64,000 nucleotides of DNA from an uncultured Oscillibacter sp. (GCA_910587705.1 CAJUMX010000011.1:1-64000); one strand, 5' to 3'; positions 32,395 through 40,501 are shown, numbered from the stretch's first letter. The notes: generated by a model not told the origin, from the letters alone. Translations and numbers: made by a program.

Positions 32395-33228
32395 TTAAGC
32401 GTTCTTCGCGGCTTCCAGCTCTTTTTCGGAAGCGGCAATGGCCTCCAGCCACTGCTCCTCCTTGGGCTGGGAGGAATGGTCGTGCTTGGGCTCCGCAAAG
32501 GTCGCGCCCTTGCCCTTGCTGGTGTTCAGCACAATGCAGGAGGGAACGCCCTTAGTTTCCTTGGCTTTCTGGATGGCCTCGTAGATGGCCGTCACGTCGT
32601 GGCCGTCGATCTCCTGGGTGTGGAGGCCAAAGCCGGCCACCTTTTTCGCCATATCGCCATGGGCCAGGATGTCGTCCGTAGAGCCGTCCAGCTGGTAGCC
32701 GTTGTTGTCGATGAAGTAGATGATATTATCCAATTTGTGGGCATAGGCAAAGTGGAAGCCCTCCCAGACCTGGCCCTCGTCGGCCTCGCCGTCGCCGATG
32801 ACACAGTAGACGTAGCTGTCCCGGCCGTCGATTTTATTGCCAAGAGCCGCGCCGGTGGCGGTGGAGACGCCCTGGCCCAGGGAGCCGGTGGTCAGGTCCA
32901 CGCCGGGGGTGAGCTTGCGGTCCGTGTGGCTGGGGAACTTGGTGCCGGGCTGATTCAGGGTGTAGGCGTCCTCCATGGGATAGAAGCCCATCAGGCCGAA
33001 GGTGGCGTAGGCCACGGGGCCCGCGTGGCCCTTGGACAGGACCAGCCAGTCCCGGTCCTCCCAACGGGGATTCTTCGGATCGTACTTCATAACCTCCCCG
33101 TATAAAACCGCCATCAGGTCCGCCAGGTCCATGGACCCGCCCACGTGGCCGAACCCACGGCTGTGGATCACCTTCAGCGTCTCCAGCCGGATTTCAGCCG
33201 CTAGGACTTTCAGCTTTTTCTCGTTCAT
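32395..33228 (-). CDS. Transketolase, N-terminal (TPP-binding) subunit
   Basis: A 277-residue protein with the thiamine-diphosphate motif GDGEADEGQVWE through DNIIYFIDNN (about residues 142-173). Substrate-loop residues SRGFGHVGGSMD and TTGSLGQGVSTATG are also present. Lengths of both halves match known split transketolases. It is 15 bases upstream of the C-terminal subunit and begins a minus-strand unit after an AT-rich leader with a TATAAT near 33330. Confidence 0.92.
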   Translation of the reverse strand: MNEKKLKVLAAEIRLETLKVIHSRGFGHVGGSMDLADLMAVLYGEVMKYDPKNPRWEDRDWLVLSKGHAGPVAYATFGLMGFYPMEDAYTLNQPGTKFPSHTDRKLTPGVDLTTGSLGQGVSTATGAALGNKIDGRDSYVYCVIGDGEADEGQVWEGFHFAYAHKLDNIIYFIDNNGYQLDGSTDDILAHGDMAKKVAGFGLHTQEIDGHDVTAIYEAIQKAKETKGVPSCIVLNTSKGKGATFAEPKHDHSSQPKEEQWLEAIAASEKELEAAKNA

Positions 33229-33324
33229 GGGTGTCGCTTCCTTTCCTGTTTGTTGTAGTCATGCTGTGGAGCTTATCCTCGTGGGTTATTTTACTCCACC
33301 TGCGCCGTTCTCGTCAATGACAAT

Positions 33325-33419
33325 TATATTTTTAACAAACTTTCTGCGTGCAATTTTCCTCGAATTTGCGTGCATTTTCATAATTCTGGAAGGCCGGGCG
33401 CATCCGTCCCGGCCTTCCC
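33325..33419 (-). promoter_or_regulatory. Leader between permuted mutase and transketolase genes
   Basis: A perfect 11-bp hairpin (33389-33399 with 33409-33419) follows the mutase stop, without a T run on the minus strand. A minus-strand TATAAT lies near 33327-33332, with a weak TTGCAC-type -35 at 19-base spacing. The transketolase/dehydrogenase genes may therefore have their own start site or share the upstream one. Confidence 0.4.
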
Positions 33420-33429
33420 GCAAAAAACC

Positions 33430-34998
33430 TTATTCGTACTGGGTTCCGGAGCCCTCGACCATGGCGTCATAGGCCCGTTTCACCTTGTCGTAGTTCTTGT
33501 CCCGGTCCAGAACCACGCCCCGGCCCACACCGTCTACGATGCGGCCCACGCCGATGGCGGCCAGCTTCTCATCGGTTTCCGCCAGCAGGGCGGGAGCGGA
33601 ACCGGGCTCGGTGGAGCGACCGTCGAAGATGATGTGGAGATACACCCGGTCCAGCCCATTGTCCCGGGCCATCTCGCAGATGTTCAGGGGATAGTCAATG
33701 CACCCGTGAGAGGACTTGTAGGTCAGGTAGGCCAGCAAATGCAAAGAGGTGCCGTTTTTCTTGGCGTGCTCAATGGCCTGGAGGAAGATGGGATTCTGCT
33801 TGAAGCTGCCGTCCTTCACGGCGGCGTCCAGCCGGACGTCATCCTGCATCACGCAGCGGCCCGCGCCCAGGTTGGAGTGGCCCGCCTCGGAGTTGCCGGC
33901 CTTGCCCGCGCCCAGACCCACGAACTCGCCGGAGGCGTGGAGCTTGGACCAGGACTGGTCTGCCAGCAGGGAATCCCAATAGGGGGTATCGGCCAGGTGG
34001 ATGGCGTCGCCGTCGTCCCCGGTGCCCAGGCCCCAGCCGTCGCAGATGATGAGGAGCATCTTCCGGCCCTCGCCCCAGGTCTTGCCCTCGCAGAGGGACT
34101 TGCCGTCCATCTCGGCGGGCTGGGGGATGCCCAGAACGTCCAGCACCGTGGGAGACACGTCGCCCAGGGAGCCGTCCCGCAGGGCGATGGGGCTCTTGTC
34201 GGCGGGGTCGATCATGATGAAGGGCACCAGATTGGTGGTGTGGGCCCCGTCGGGCTTTCCGGCGGCGGTGTAGAGCTTTTCGATGTTTCCGTGGTCCGCC
34301 GTGATGGCCACCACATAGCCCTTGCCCAGGGCGTCGTTCACCACTTTATCCAGGTACTGGCTCACATAGCCGCAGGCCTTGATTTTCGCCTCGGTGTTCT
34401 GGGTGTGTCCGATGACATCTCCGTTGGCGAAGTTGGTCACCACGAAGTCGTATTTGCCCAGGGCGTCCATCACGGTGTCCGCCACCTTGGGCAGGGATAG
34501 CTCCGGCTGCTGGTCGAAATCGATGCCCTTGGGAGAGGGGATGCACACGTCGTCCTCCCCGGGGAAGGGGTTGTTTTCGCCGCCGTTGAAGAAGAAAGTC
34601 ACGTGGGCAAACTTCTCACTCTCGGCGCAGTGGAACTGGGTCTTTCCCGCCTCGCTGAGAACCTGGGCCAGGGGCTTCACCACCTTGGCGGGGGCAAAGG
34701 CGATGGGCAGGTCCTTGAACTTGTCGTGGTACATGGTCATGATGACGAAATCCAAATCCCGGAGCATCCGGCGGTCCACCTTGTCAAAATCCGGCTCGGT
34801 GAACATCTCGGTGAGCTCGATCTCCCGCTCGCCCCGGCGGCAGCAGAAGATGGCCGCGTCGCCGTCTCCGATTTTGCCCACCGGCTTGCCGTCCTCCACC
34901 AGGACCATGGGCTCCAGATGATAGTCGTCCTGGCCCAGCTCGTATGCTTTCTTGACGGCCTCAGCCAGCTGAGCGCCGCCGCGTTTCATGTCTGCCAT
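33430..34998 (-). CDS. Circularly permuted cofactor-independent phosphoglycerate mutase homologue
   Basis: A 522-residue alkaline-phosphatase-superfamily protein with iPGM (GpmI) sequence in the wrong order. Residues about 10-300 match the normal C-terminal 60 percent: the NDAIIF-type start as DGDAAIFCCRRGERE, ESEKFAHVTFFFNGG, NGDVIGHTQ, ITADHGN, AHTTNLVPF, and VLDVLGIPQPAEMDGKSL. Residues about 310-522 match the normal N-terminus: LLIICDGWGLG, GNSEAGHSNLGAGR, VYLHIIFDGRS, ending KRAYDAMVEGSGTQYE. The new ends fall where normal iPGM has GEGPTY followed by DPLE. Metal and phosphoserine residues are kept (D in ICDG, S in GNSE, D/H in GDVIGH, DH, H in AHTT). The Asp of DGRD is Ser, and the DGGVHSH loop is changed to KSSHGC. 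Length equals a full enzyme. Start: ATG after AGGAGG. The substrate may not be phosphoglycerate. Confidence 0.88.
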   Translation of the reverse strand: MADMKRGGAQLAEAVKKAYELGQDDYHLEPMVLVEDGKPVGKIGDGDAAIFCCRRGEREIELTEMFTEPDFDKVDRRMLRDLDFVIMTMYHDKFKDLPIAFAPAKVVKPLAQVLSEAGKTQFHCAESEKFAHVTFFFNGGENNPFPGEDDVCIPSPKGIDFDQQPELSLPKVADTVMDALGKYDFVVTNFANGDVIGHTQNTEAKIKACGYVSQYLDKVVNDALGKGYVVAITADHGNIEKLYTAAGKPDGAHTTNLVPFIMIDPADKSPIALRDGSLGDVSPTVLDVLGIPQPAEMDGKSLCEGKTWGEGRKMLLIICDGWGLGTGDDGDAIHLADTPYWDSLLADQSWSKLHASGEFVGLGAGKAGNSEAGHSNLGAGRCVMQDDVRLDAAVKDGSFKQNPIFLQAIEHAKKNGTSLHLLAYLTYKSSHGCIDYPLNICEMARDNGLDRVYLHIIFDGRSTEPGSAPALLAETDEKLAAIGVGRIVDGVGRGVVLDRDKNYDKVKRAYDAMVEGSGTQYE

Positions 34999-35096
34999 GC
35001 AAAAAACCTCCTGTATCAATTATGAATCCGTTATCGTTGCCGTCGCTCCAGCCTGAACCATCTCCAGACTTGAGAGCGAGATAAAGTTCTTTTTGG

Positions 35097-35120
35097 TTCT
35101 TTTTCTTTCAAGAAAAAGAA
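35097..35120. repeat. Palindromic A/T hairpin element
   Basis: An 11-bp perfect palindrome, TTCTTTTTCTT with its complement (35097-35107 with 35110-35120), lies between HAD gene 1 and the mutase gene. On either strand it could act as a weak terminator. A related CTCTTTTTCTTCC/GAGAAAAAGAAGG pair occurs near 51205-51265. Confidence 0.5.
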
Positions 35121-35897
35121 TTATTGTCCGTCGTTGGGGGCGATAAGCTTGTCGACGGCCACCTTGCCCCGCTCCGGGAAAATGTCCAGCAGCTGGGGGA
35201 AGGTGTAGATTTTGCCGTTGGGCATGTTCTCCTCCGTCAGCTTCAGGGCCTTGCTCCGGTCGTACTGCACCGCCACGGTCATGCCGAAGTCCACCGCCTT
35301 GGCTCCCACGATGTCCCGGTTCAGGTTGTCGCCCACATAACAGCAGTTCTCCGGCTGCGCGCCCACCTCTTCCATCGCGTAATAGTAGATGGCAGGGCCG
35401 GGCTTGCGGATGTAGGTAATGGAGGACTGCTGAACGGTCTTGAAGTAGGGCCGGAGACCGTCGGCGTCCAGCCACTCGTCCACCTCCCGCTTGCCCACCA
35501 GATCACTGATGATGCCCATGGTGTAGCCCCGGGCGCAGAGCTCCTTCACGGTGTCCGCGCCGCCCTCTACCACCGTGCGGCGACCCTTGGTCTGGCGGTA
35601 CTGATAGGTCAGCTCGGAGGCGTTTTTCAAGATGCGCTCCCGGTCCATGTCATAGGCCAGCCACCGGGTCCACAGGACCTCCTCCGGGGCCTCGCACATG
35701 AATTTCAGGGCCCAGTCCCGGTACTTGTCGTACCGTTTGTCAATCACGTCGCTGAACCACTGGTTGGGGTTGTCGGTCTCCACGCCGCAGAGCTCGGCGA
35801 TTTTGGCCCGGGCGGCGGAGAGGTAGGCAGGGTCCTCGTCGATGACCCGGAAGGTGCCTCCCAGGTCCAGGAAGATGTAACGGATATCGGTATTCAT
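35121..35897 (-). CDS. HAD-superfamily phosphatase-like protein 1
   Basis: A 258-residue HAD hydrolase. Motif I is FLDLGGTFR: the nucleophile Asp is kept but the second Asp (general acid) is Gly. Motif II is in MGIISDL, the Lys motif in YIRKPGPAIYYYA, motif III is YVGDNLNRDIVGAK. The cap is the helical C1 type (about residues 18-100). It is the third of three tandem, diverged paralogues that share DxGxT. RBS AAGGAGG. Substrate unknown. Loss of the second Asp, seen in some HAD subfamilies that are not simple phosphatases, leaves the reaction open. Confidence 0.8.
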   Translation of the reverse strand: MNTDIRYIFLDLGGTFRVIDEDPAYLSAARAKIAELCGVETDNPNQWFSDVIDKRYDKYRDWALKFMCEAPEEVLWTRWLAYDMDRERILKNASELTYQYRQTKGRRTVVEGGADTVKELCARGYTMGIISDLVGKREVDEWLDADGLRPYFKTVQQSSITYIRKPGPAIYYYAMEEVGAQPENCCYVGDNLNRDIVGAKAVDFGMTVAVQYDRSKALKLTEENMPNGKIYTFPQLLDIFPERGKVAVDKLIAPNDGQ

Positions 35898-35937
35898 GCC
35901 CTATCGGCCTCCTTGTCAATGTATTTGTCTCAAACGT

Positions 35938-35968
35938 GGGATCGTCCGGGTTTCCCCGGACGTATCCC
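35938..35968. repeat. Intergenic hairpin between HAD genes 1 and 2
   Basis: An almost perfect 13-14-bp stem (35938-35950 with 35955-35968) without a T run. It is more likely an RNA processing or stability element than a terminator. Confidence 0.5.
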
Positions 35969-35976
35969 CATTCACG

Positions 35977-36714
35977 TTAATGCAGGGAAGGAAGCAGGTT
36001 CAAAATCTCCCGGAAATCCTCAATCACGGCGTCGGGCCGGTTCTCCTCGGTGTACTCCACCGGGTGCTTCTTTTCCGGAGAGGAGAAGATGATGTTGCAG
36101 CCCACACCGGCCTTTTTCGCGCCGGGGATATCCCGCTTGATGTTGTCCGCCACGGACACGCACTCGCTCAACTCCACGCCCATCTCCTTGGCCGCCAGCT
36201 GATAGATTTCGAAGCAGGGCTTGCGCATATGGCAGACGGAGGAGAGGACCACGGAATCGAAGTACTGGTCCAGGCCGTCCTCCTCCAGCCAGTCGGGGAC
36301 CTCGTTCTCCCCAATGAGGTTGGAGATGATGCCCAGCTTGTAGCCCCGCTCATGGAGCCCCTTAATGACCTCCACGCCGCCTTCCACCACGATCCGGCGG
36401 CCCTTGCACTGGCGGTACTGGAAGCTCAACTCGTGGCAGACCTGCTTGACGCGGGTCTGGTCGTAGTCCGGCAGCAGCCACTTGCACCACAGCTCCTCGT
36501 CGCCGGACTCCTTGTTCTCCGCCAGGGCCCACTTGCGGTAAGGCTCGTAACGCTCCTCAATCATCTGATAAAACTCCTCGTAGGGCACAGGGGACCCGGC
36601 GATCTCCGCCATCTTCCGGCGGGCGTGCCTCATCCAGGGCTCCTCCGGCAGGGCGATGCGCAGGGTGCCTCCCAGGTCGAAAAAGGCGGCCTTATAGCGC
36701 TTTGTCGTATCCAT
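35977..36714 (-). CDS. HAD-superfamily phosphatase-like protein 2
   Basis: A 245-residue paralogue of the neighbouring HAD proteins. Motif I FFDLGGTLR again has Gly for the second Asp. Motif II lies in LGIISNLIG, the Lys motif in CHMRKPCFEIY, and motif III reads VSVADNIKRDIPGAK, where the usual GD is AD. Helical cap at about residues 20-105. RBS AGGAGGGAAACGCC. Middle gene of the tandem set, 20 bases after HAD 3. Confidence 0.8.
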   Translation of the reverse strand: MDTTKRYKAAFFDLGGTLRIALPEEPWMRHARRKMAEIAGSPVPYEEFYQMIEERYEPYRKWALAENKESGDEELWCKWLLPDYDQTRVKQVCHELSFQYRQCKGRRIVVEGGVEVIKGLHERGYKLGIISNLIGENEVPDWLEEDGLDQYFDSVVLSSVCHMRKPCFEIYQLAAKEMGVELSECVSVADNIKRDIPGAKKAGVGCNIIFSSPEKKHPVEYTEENRPDAVIEDFREILNLLPSLH

Positions 36715-36734
36715 GGCGTTTCCCTCCTATTGAT

Positions 36735-37469
36735 TTAAGTACGGGCGGGGAAGATGTCCAGCAGCTGGCTCAAGGCGGTGATCACGTGGTCGGGGGTGAA
36801 CTCCTTGCCGGTGGCGTGTTCCATGTTCAGGGTGTCCGGCTCGTCAATGCGGATCATCATGCCGAAGCCCGCGGCCTGGGTGCCCTCCACGTCCCGGACC
36901 GGGTTGTCACCCACGTAGGCGCAGTTGGCCTCCGGGGTGCCGATGCAGCGGCAGGCCAGGTGGTAAATCTCCGGGTTCGGCTTGCGCAGGCGGACCTTGG
37001 AGGAGAGGATGGTGGTCTTGAAGCACTGGGCCACACCGTCGGCGGCCATCCAGTCGGGGATTTCCGTCTCGGTGACGGTGTTGGCAATGATACCCAGGGT
37101 GTAGCCCCGGGCACAGAGCTCCTTGATGGTAGCCACAGCGTCGGCCCGGGCCACCCGGCGGCCGTCGTGGTCCCGCCACAGGCGGGTCAGCTTCGCCGCA
37201 TTGGCAAAGATCATGTTGGTGTCGTACTCCGGCAGCATGTACTGGGTCCACAGCTCGCCCTCGGAGGCGTCCAGCAGGGTCTCCTTGGACATCTTGCGGT
37301 ACTTCTTCCAGCGCTCCTCCAGCTTGGCAAAGAGCTCGTCATGGGTCTCGGTGGTGTGGATGAGCTCCATCAGCCCGGCCTCGGCCTGGTCGATGAAGTC
37401 CTGCTCCTTCAGCACGATGCGGAGCGTGTTTCCCACGTCGAAGAAGATGGTTTTGATATCGGGGGTCAT
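36735..37469 (-). CDS. HAD-superfamily phosphatase-like protein 3
   Basis: A 244-residue paralogue and first gene of the minus-strand sugar cluster. Motif I is FFDVGNTLR (second Asp replaced by Gly), motif II region LGIIANTV, Lys motif KVRLRKPNPEIYHLA, motif III AYVGDNPVRDVEG. The ATG at 37469 has GGAGGAATTTTT; a start six codons upstream is unlikely. It is transcribed divergently from the LacI gene behind a good promoter that carries a LacI-type palindrome. Confidence 0.8.
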   Translation of the reverse strand: MTPDIKTIFFDVGNTLRIVLKEQDFIDQAEAGLMELIHTTETHDELFAKLEERWKKYRKMSKETLLDASEGELWTQYMLPEYDTNMIFANAAKLTRLWRDHDGRRVARADAVATIKELCARGYTLGIIANTVTETEIPDWMAADGVAQCFKTTILSSKVRLRKPNPEIYHLACRCIGTPEANCAYVGDNPVRDVEGTQAAGFGMMIRIDEPDTLNMEHATGKEFTPDHVITALSQLLDIFPART

Positions 37470-37551
37470 AAAAATTCCTCCATTCATGTTTTCAGACGTC
37501 GCGGGTCCCCGGAACCGTGTTCCAGGAGGCGGCCGGGCCGTCTCCGGCCCA

Positions 37552-37567
37552 ACCGTAAACGTTTGCG
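37552..37567. promoter_or_regulatory. LacI-type operator 1
   Basis: GTAAACGTTTGCGG with its CpG-centred palindrome AAACGTTT is about 15-30 bases downstream of the minus-strand promoter at 37582-37611, where a bound repressor would block the HAD-mutase operon. Confidence 0.65.
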
Positions 37568-37581
37568 GCCTTTTCAGCCTT

Positions 37582-37611
37582 ATTCTAAATGAAATACAGG
37601 TCCTTTGTCAA
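37582..37611 (-). promoter_or_regulatory. Promoter of the HAD-mutase operon
   Basis: Minus-strand TTGACA (37606-37611), 18 bases, TAGAAT (37582-37587). Confidence 0.8.
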
Positions 37612-37682
37612 TATGCCAAACGCCAAAGACTTTGATTGTTTTTCGTTTTTCTGCCCAAAGATGGGAAAAATACAGATTGTTA

Positions 37683-37711
37683 TTGACATTGCCGCAAAAA
37701 TCGGATATTCT
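37683..37711 (+). promoter_or_regulatory. Promoter of the lacI-type regulator gene
   Basis: TTGACA (37683-37688), 17 bases, TATTCT (37706-37711). Confidence 0.75.
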
Positions 37712-37765
37712 TTTACTTGACAATCTGAACGGGCCAAGTTTTGGCCGGTTCCAAAAAATAAAGCG

Positions 37766-37779
37766 GAAACGTTTGCGGT
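37766..37779. promoter_or_regulatory. LacI-type operator 2
   Basis: GGAAACGTTTGCGG repeats 12 of 14 positions of operator 1 and lies between the regulator's promoter and its start codon, which fits autoregulation. Confidence 0.65.
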
Positions 37780-37808
37780 TTCCAGCGGGGCGGAAAGGAT
37801 GAAAAGCC

Positions 37809-38819
37809 ATGAAAAGTGTAACTCTGAAGGACGTCGCCAAGGCGGCGGGCGTCTCCTACGCCACCGTTTCCCGCGCCCTCTCCGGCAGCCACCAGATTGG
37901 CAGCGACACCCGGGAACGCATCATCAAGCTCTGCGATGAGATGGGCTACACCACCAACTACGTGGCCCGCTCCATGGTGACCAAGCGCACGGGGCTCATC
38001 GGGCTGGTGGTTCCCTCCATTGACAACCAATTCATGTCGGAGCTGGCCTATTACGCCGAGATGAGCGCCAGGAATCACGGCTACAACATTATGCTCTGCA
38101 ACTCCGGGCCGGACCTGAAGCAGGAGAAAACCGTGGTGAAGCTCCTTCTCAGCCGCCAGGTGGACGGCATCCTCATCGTCCCCCAGAGCCCCAAGACCTA
38201 TGAGAATATCCGGGCCTACACGGACCAGGTGCCCACGGTCTTTCTTAGCGAAAACCTCCGGGACCAGCCCCAGAGCTATGTGGCCGTGGACAACAGCCGG
38301 GGAACCTACATCGGCACCAAGTATCTCTATGAGCTGGGCCACCGGGACATTCTCTATTTCGGCCGCCGCCACACCACCACCCACCAGTTCCGGGCGGAGG
38401 GCTATATCCGGGCCTGTCAGGAGCTGGGGCTGACCCCCCGGTTCTTCAACAGCGAGTTTACCCGCTCCTCCATCAACAACGGCTACCAGCTTGCAAAAGA
38501 GCTCTTCGCCAAGCCCATCGACTACTCCGCCATCTTCGCCTCCACGGACTCCAACGCCCTGGGCGTTTTGAAGGCGGCGGACGACGCCCATATCAACATC
38601 CCTGGCCAGCTGAGCCTCATCGGCTTTGACAACATCTCCTCCACTGCCCTGCCCCGAATCGAGCTGACCACCATGGAGCAGCCCAAGCGGGACATGGCCG
38701 TGCAGGCGGTGGATATGCTCCGGGACAAGATCGAAAACGGCACCCAGGGCTATGTCCATCAGATTTTGCTGCCCACGCTGATCAAGCGCAGCACCTGCCG
38801 GGACCTGTATTCATCTTAA
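37809..38819 (+). CDS. LacI-family transcriptional regulator
   Basis: A 336-residue regulator. The helix-turn-helix VTLKDVAKAAGVSYATVSRALSG occupies residues 4-26, the hinge lies at about 45-60, and a periplasmic-binding-protein-like sugar domain starts at IGLVVPSIDNQFMSELAYY. RBS AAAGGATG. It is divergent from the HAD-mutase genes and upstream of the PHP and PfkB genes. Operator-like palindromes sit at both of its flanking promoters. The ligand is presumably a sugar or sugar phosphate handled by this cluster; no transporter gene is next to it to name that sugar. Confidence 0.92.
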   Translation: MKSVTLKDVAKAAGVSYATVSRALSGSHQIGSDTRERIIKLCDEMGYTTNYVARSMVTKRTGLIGLVVPSIDNQFMSELAYYAEMSARNHGYNIMLCNSGPDLKQEKTVVKLLLSRQVDGILIVPQSPKTYENIRAYTDQVPTVFLSENLRDQPQSYVAVDNSRGTYIGTKYLYELGHRDILYFGRRHTTTHQFRAEGYIRACQELGLTPRFFNSEFTRSSINNGYQLAKELFAKPIDYSAIFASTDSNALGVLKAADDAHINIPGQLSLIGFDNISSTALPRIELTTMEQPKRDMAVQAVDMLRDKIENGTQGYVHQILLPTLIKRSTCRDLYSS

Positions 38820-38887
38820 AGAGCCCGTATTCAATCTATAAAACACGGGAGCCTCCCGCCCCCGCGAGGAAAGAGGGATTGTTTTCT

Positions 38888-39616
38888 ATGAACGGCTATC
38901 GCTATGACCCCCACACCCACACCGCCGAGACCAGCCGCTGCGGCCATCTGTACGCCGCCGACGTGGTGGACCGTTATGTCCGATGCGGCTTCACCGGCCT
39001 GGTGGTCACAGACCACCTCCATCCGGAGTACCTCTCCCGCATCGACACGGAGCATAACTGGGACAAGGTTATGGACCACTACCTGGGCGGCTACCACGCC
39101 TCCAAACGCCGGGGCGATGAGGTGGGTCTGGACGTCATTCTGGGGGCGGAGCTCCGCTTCCCGGAGAATGACAACGACTACCTGGTTTACGGCATCGACG
39201 AGCAGTGGCTCCGCTCCAACCCCTATATCTGCTGCATGAGCGCCCAGGAGTTCTTCGACAAGTACCACGACCAGGTCCTCATCATCCACGCCCACCCCTT
39301 CCGCAAGGGCAGCGCCCCGGTTCAGGAGACCGCCGTCCACGGAGCAGAGATCATCAATGGAAACCCCCGGCATGAAAACAACAACGACAAAGCCCTGGAG
39401 CTCTGCCGCCGCCACCCCGAGTACTACCGCCTGGCCGGGTCCGACACCCACCGGGACGGGGACGAAGCCCGGACCGCTGTCCTCCTGCCAGAGCGGGTCC
39501 GCGATTCCTTCGCTTACAAGCGCATCATTGAAAGCCACAATTTCCACCTCTGGAGCCCGGCGTTCCAGGAGTTTGTCGAGGCCGACGAGGCCATTCGGAA
39601 GGAGGAAGCGAAATGA
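38888..39616 (+). CDS. PHP-domain phosphoesterase
   Basis: A 242-residue PHP-fold metal-dependent hydrolase. Metal-binding motifs are YDPHTHTAETSRCGH (residues 5-19), VVTDHLHPEY (about 38-47), GAELRF (near 88), IIHAHPFRKGS (about 137-147) and GSDTHRDGDEA (about 190-200). Related proteins hydrolyse phosphate esters such as histidinol phosphate or nucleoside bisphosphates; none can be assigned here. ATG at 38888 chosen (GAGGG about 11 bases upstream); a TTG at 38879 is possible. Its stop overlaps the PfkB start (ATGA). Confidence 0.8.
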   Translation: MNGYRYDPHTHTAETSRCGHLYAADVVDRYVRCGFTGLVVTDHLHPEYLSRIDTEHNWDKVMDHYLGGYHASKRRGDEVGLDVILGAELRFPENDNDYLVYGIDEQWLRSNPYICCMSAQEFFDKYHDQVLIIHAHPFRKGSAPVQETAVHGAEIINGNPRHENNNDKALELCRRHPEYYRLAGSDTHRDGDEARTAVLLPERVRDSFAYKRIIESHNFHLWSPAFQEFVEADEAIRKEEAK

Positions 39617-40494
39617 GCCAGTTTGAATCCCTCATCATCGGTGAAATTGCCCAGGATACCAATGTAGACTATGACGGAACCACCGTCCAGGCCATCGGCG
39701 GCGCGGTGTACTACTCCGGCTTCGCCGCCGCCAACATGGGCCACAAAATCGCTGTCCTGCCCAAGGCGGACACCGCCCAGGTGGATCTGAAAGATGCCTT
39801 TGCCGCCGCCCCCAACATCACGGTGTTCCCCCTCCACAGCACCCATTCCTTCGTCACCAAAAACGTCTACCACACCCCGGACCGGGAGCGCCGGACCTCC
39901 ACGGTGGACAGCAAAATCGACCCCTACCGGCCCGAGGAGGTCCCGGAGGAGATCGACGCGAAAATCTGGTACCTGGCGGGCCTAGTGGGGGGCGACATCC
40001 CCAACGAGTTTCTGCCCTTCGCCGCGAAACGCGCTATGCTGGCCATTGACGTGCAGTGCATGCTCCGCTGGGAGGAGAACGGCGGCATGGTCTACCGGGA
40101 TTGGGAGGCCAAGAAGGAACTGCTCCCCTATGTCCGCTTCCTGAAAACCGACGCCGCCGAGGCGGAAATCCTCACCGGCCTCACGGACCGGGTGGAGGCC
40201 GCCAAGGTCCTCTACGGCTGGGGCGCGAAAGAAATCCTCATCACCCACAACACGGAAGTGCTAGTCTACGACGGCAAGGAGGTTTACACCTGTCCCATCA
40301 AGGCCCGAAGCCTGGGGGGCCGCACGGGACGGGGGGACACCACCTTCGCCTGCTACATCAACGAGCGGCTGACCCAGGATATCCCCGTTGCCCTTCAAAC
40401 CGCCACGGCGCTGGTCTCCCTCAAGATGGAGACTCCGGGCCCCTACATGGGCACCCGGGCGGACGTGGACGCGTACATTAAGGAATTTTATTGA
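39613..40494 (+). CDS. PfkB-family carbohydrate kinase
   Basis: A 293-residue ribokinase-fold protein. The N-terminal IGEIAQDTNVDYDG and GGAVYYSGFAAANMG form the substrate lid region. The catalytic motif reads GGRTGRGDTTFACY near residues 234-247, keeping the catalytic Asp but with Arg where most PfkB kinases have Ala (GAGD). DTxDTF-type C-terminal anion-hole geometry is otherwise conserved. Overlaps the PHP gene by 4 bases, so kinase and phosphoesterase are made together. Substrate (sugar, nucleoside or inositol type) unknown. Confidence 0.82.
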   Translation: MSQFESLIIGEIAQDTNVDYDGTTVQAIGGAVYYSGFAAANMGHKIAVLPKADTAQVDLKDAFAAAPNITVFPLHSTHSFVTKNVYHTPDRERRTSTVDSKIDPYRPEEVPEEIDAKIWYLAGLVGGDIPNEFLPFAAKRAMLAIDVQCMLRWEENGGMVYRDWEAKKELLPYVRFLKTDAAEAEILTGLTDRVEAAKVLYGWGAKEILITHNTEVLVYDGKEVYTCPIKARSLGGRTGRGDTTFACYINERLTQDIPVALQTATALVSLKMETPGPYMGTRADVDAYIKEFY

Positions 40495-40501
40495 GAACCA
40501 G

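Noticed and set aside
30000..33228. Succinate/4-hydroxybutyrate to butyrate pathway
   Set aside because: Only the dehydrogenase resembles that pathway; CoA transferase, 4-hydroxybutyryl-CoA dehydratase and succinate semialdehyde dehydrogenase are absent.
33389..33419. Terminator after the permuted mutase gene
   Set aside because: The hairpin is strong, but no T run follows it on the minus strand, so read-through into the transketolase genes remains possible.
30000..40494. Sulfoquinovose (sulfo-transketolase) pathway
   Set aside because: A split transketolase and an aldehyde-reducing enzyme fit loosely, but the aldose-ketose isomerases, sulfoquinovosidase and transporter of that pathway are missing, and the HAD/mutase genes have no place in it.
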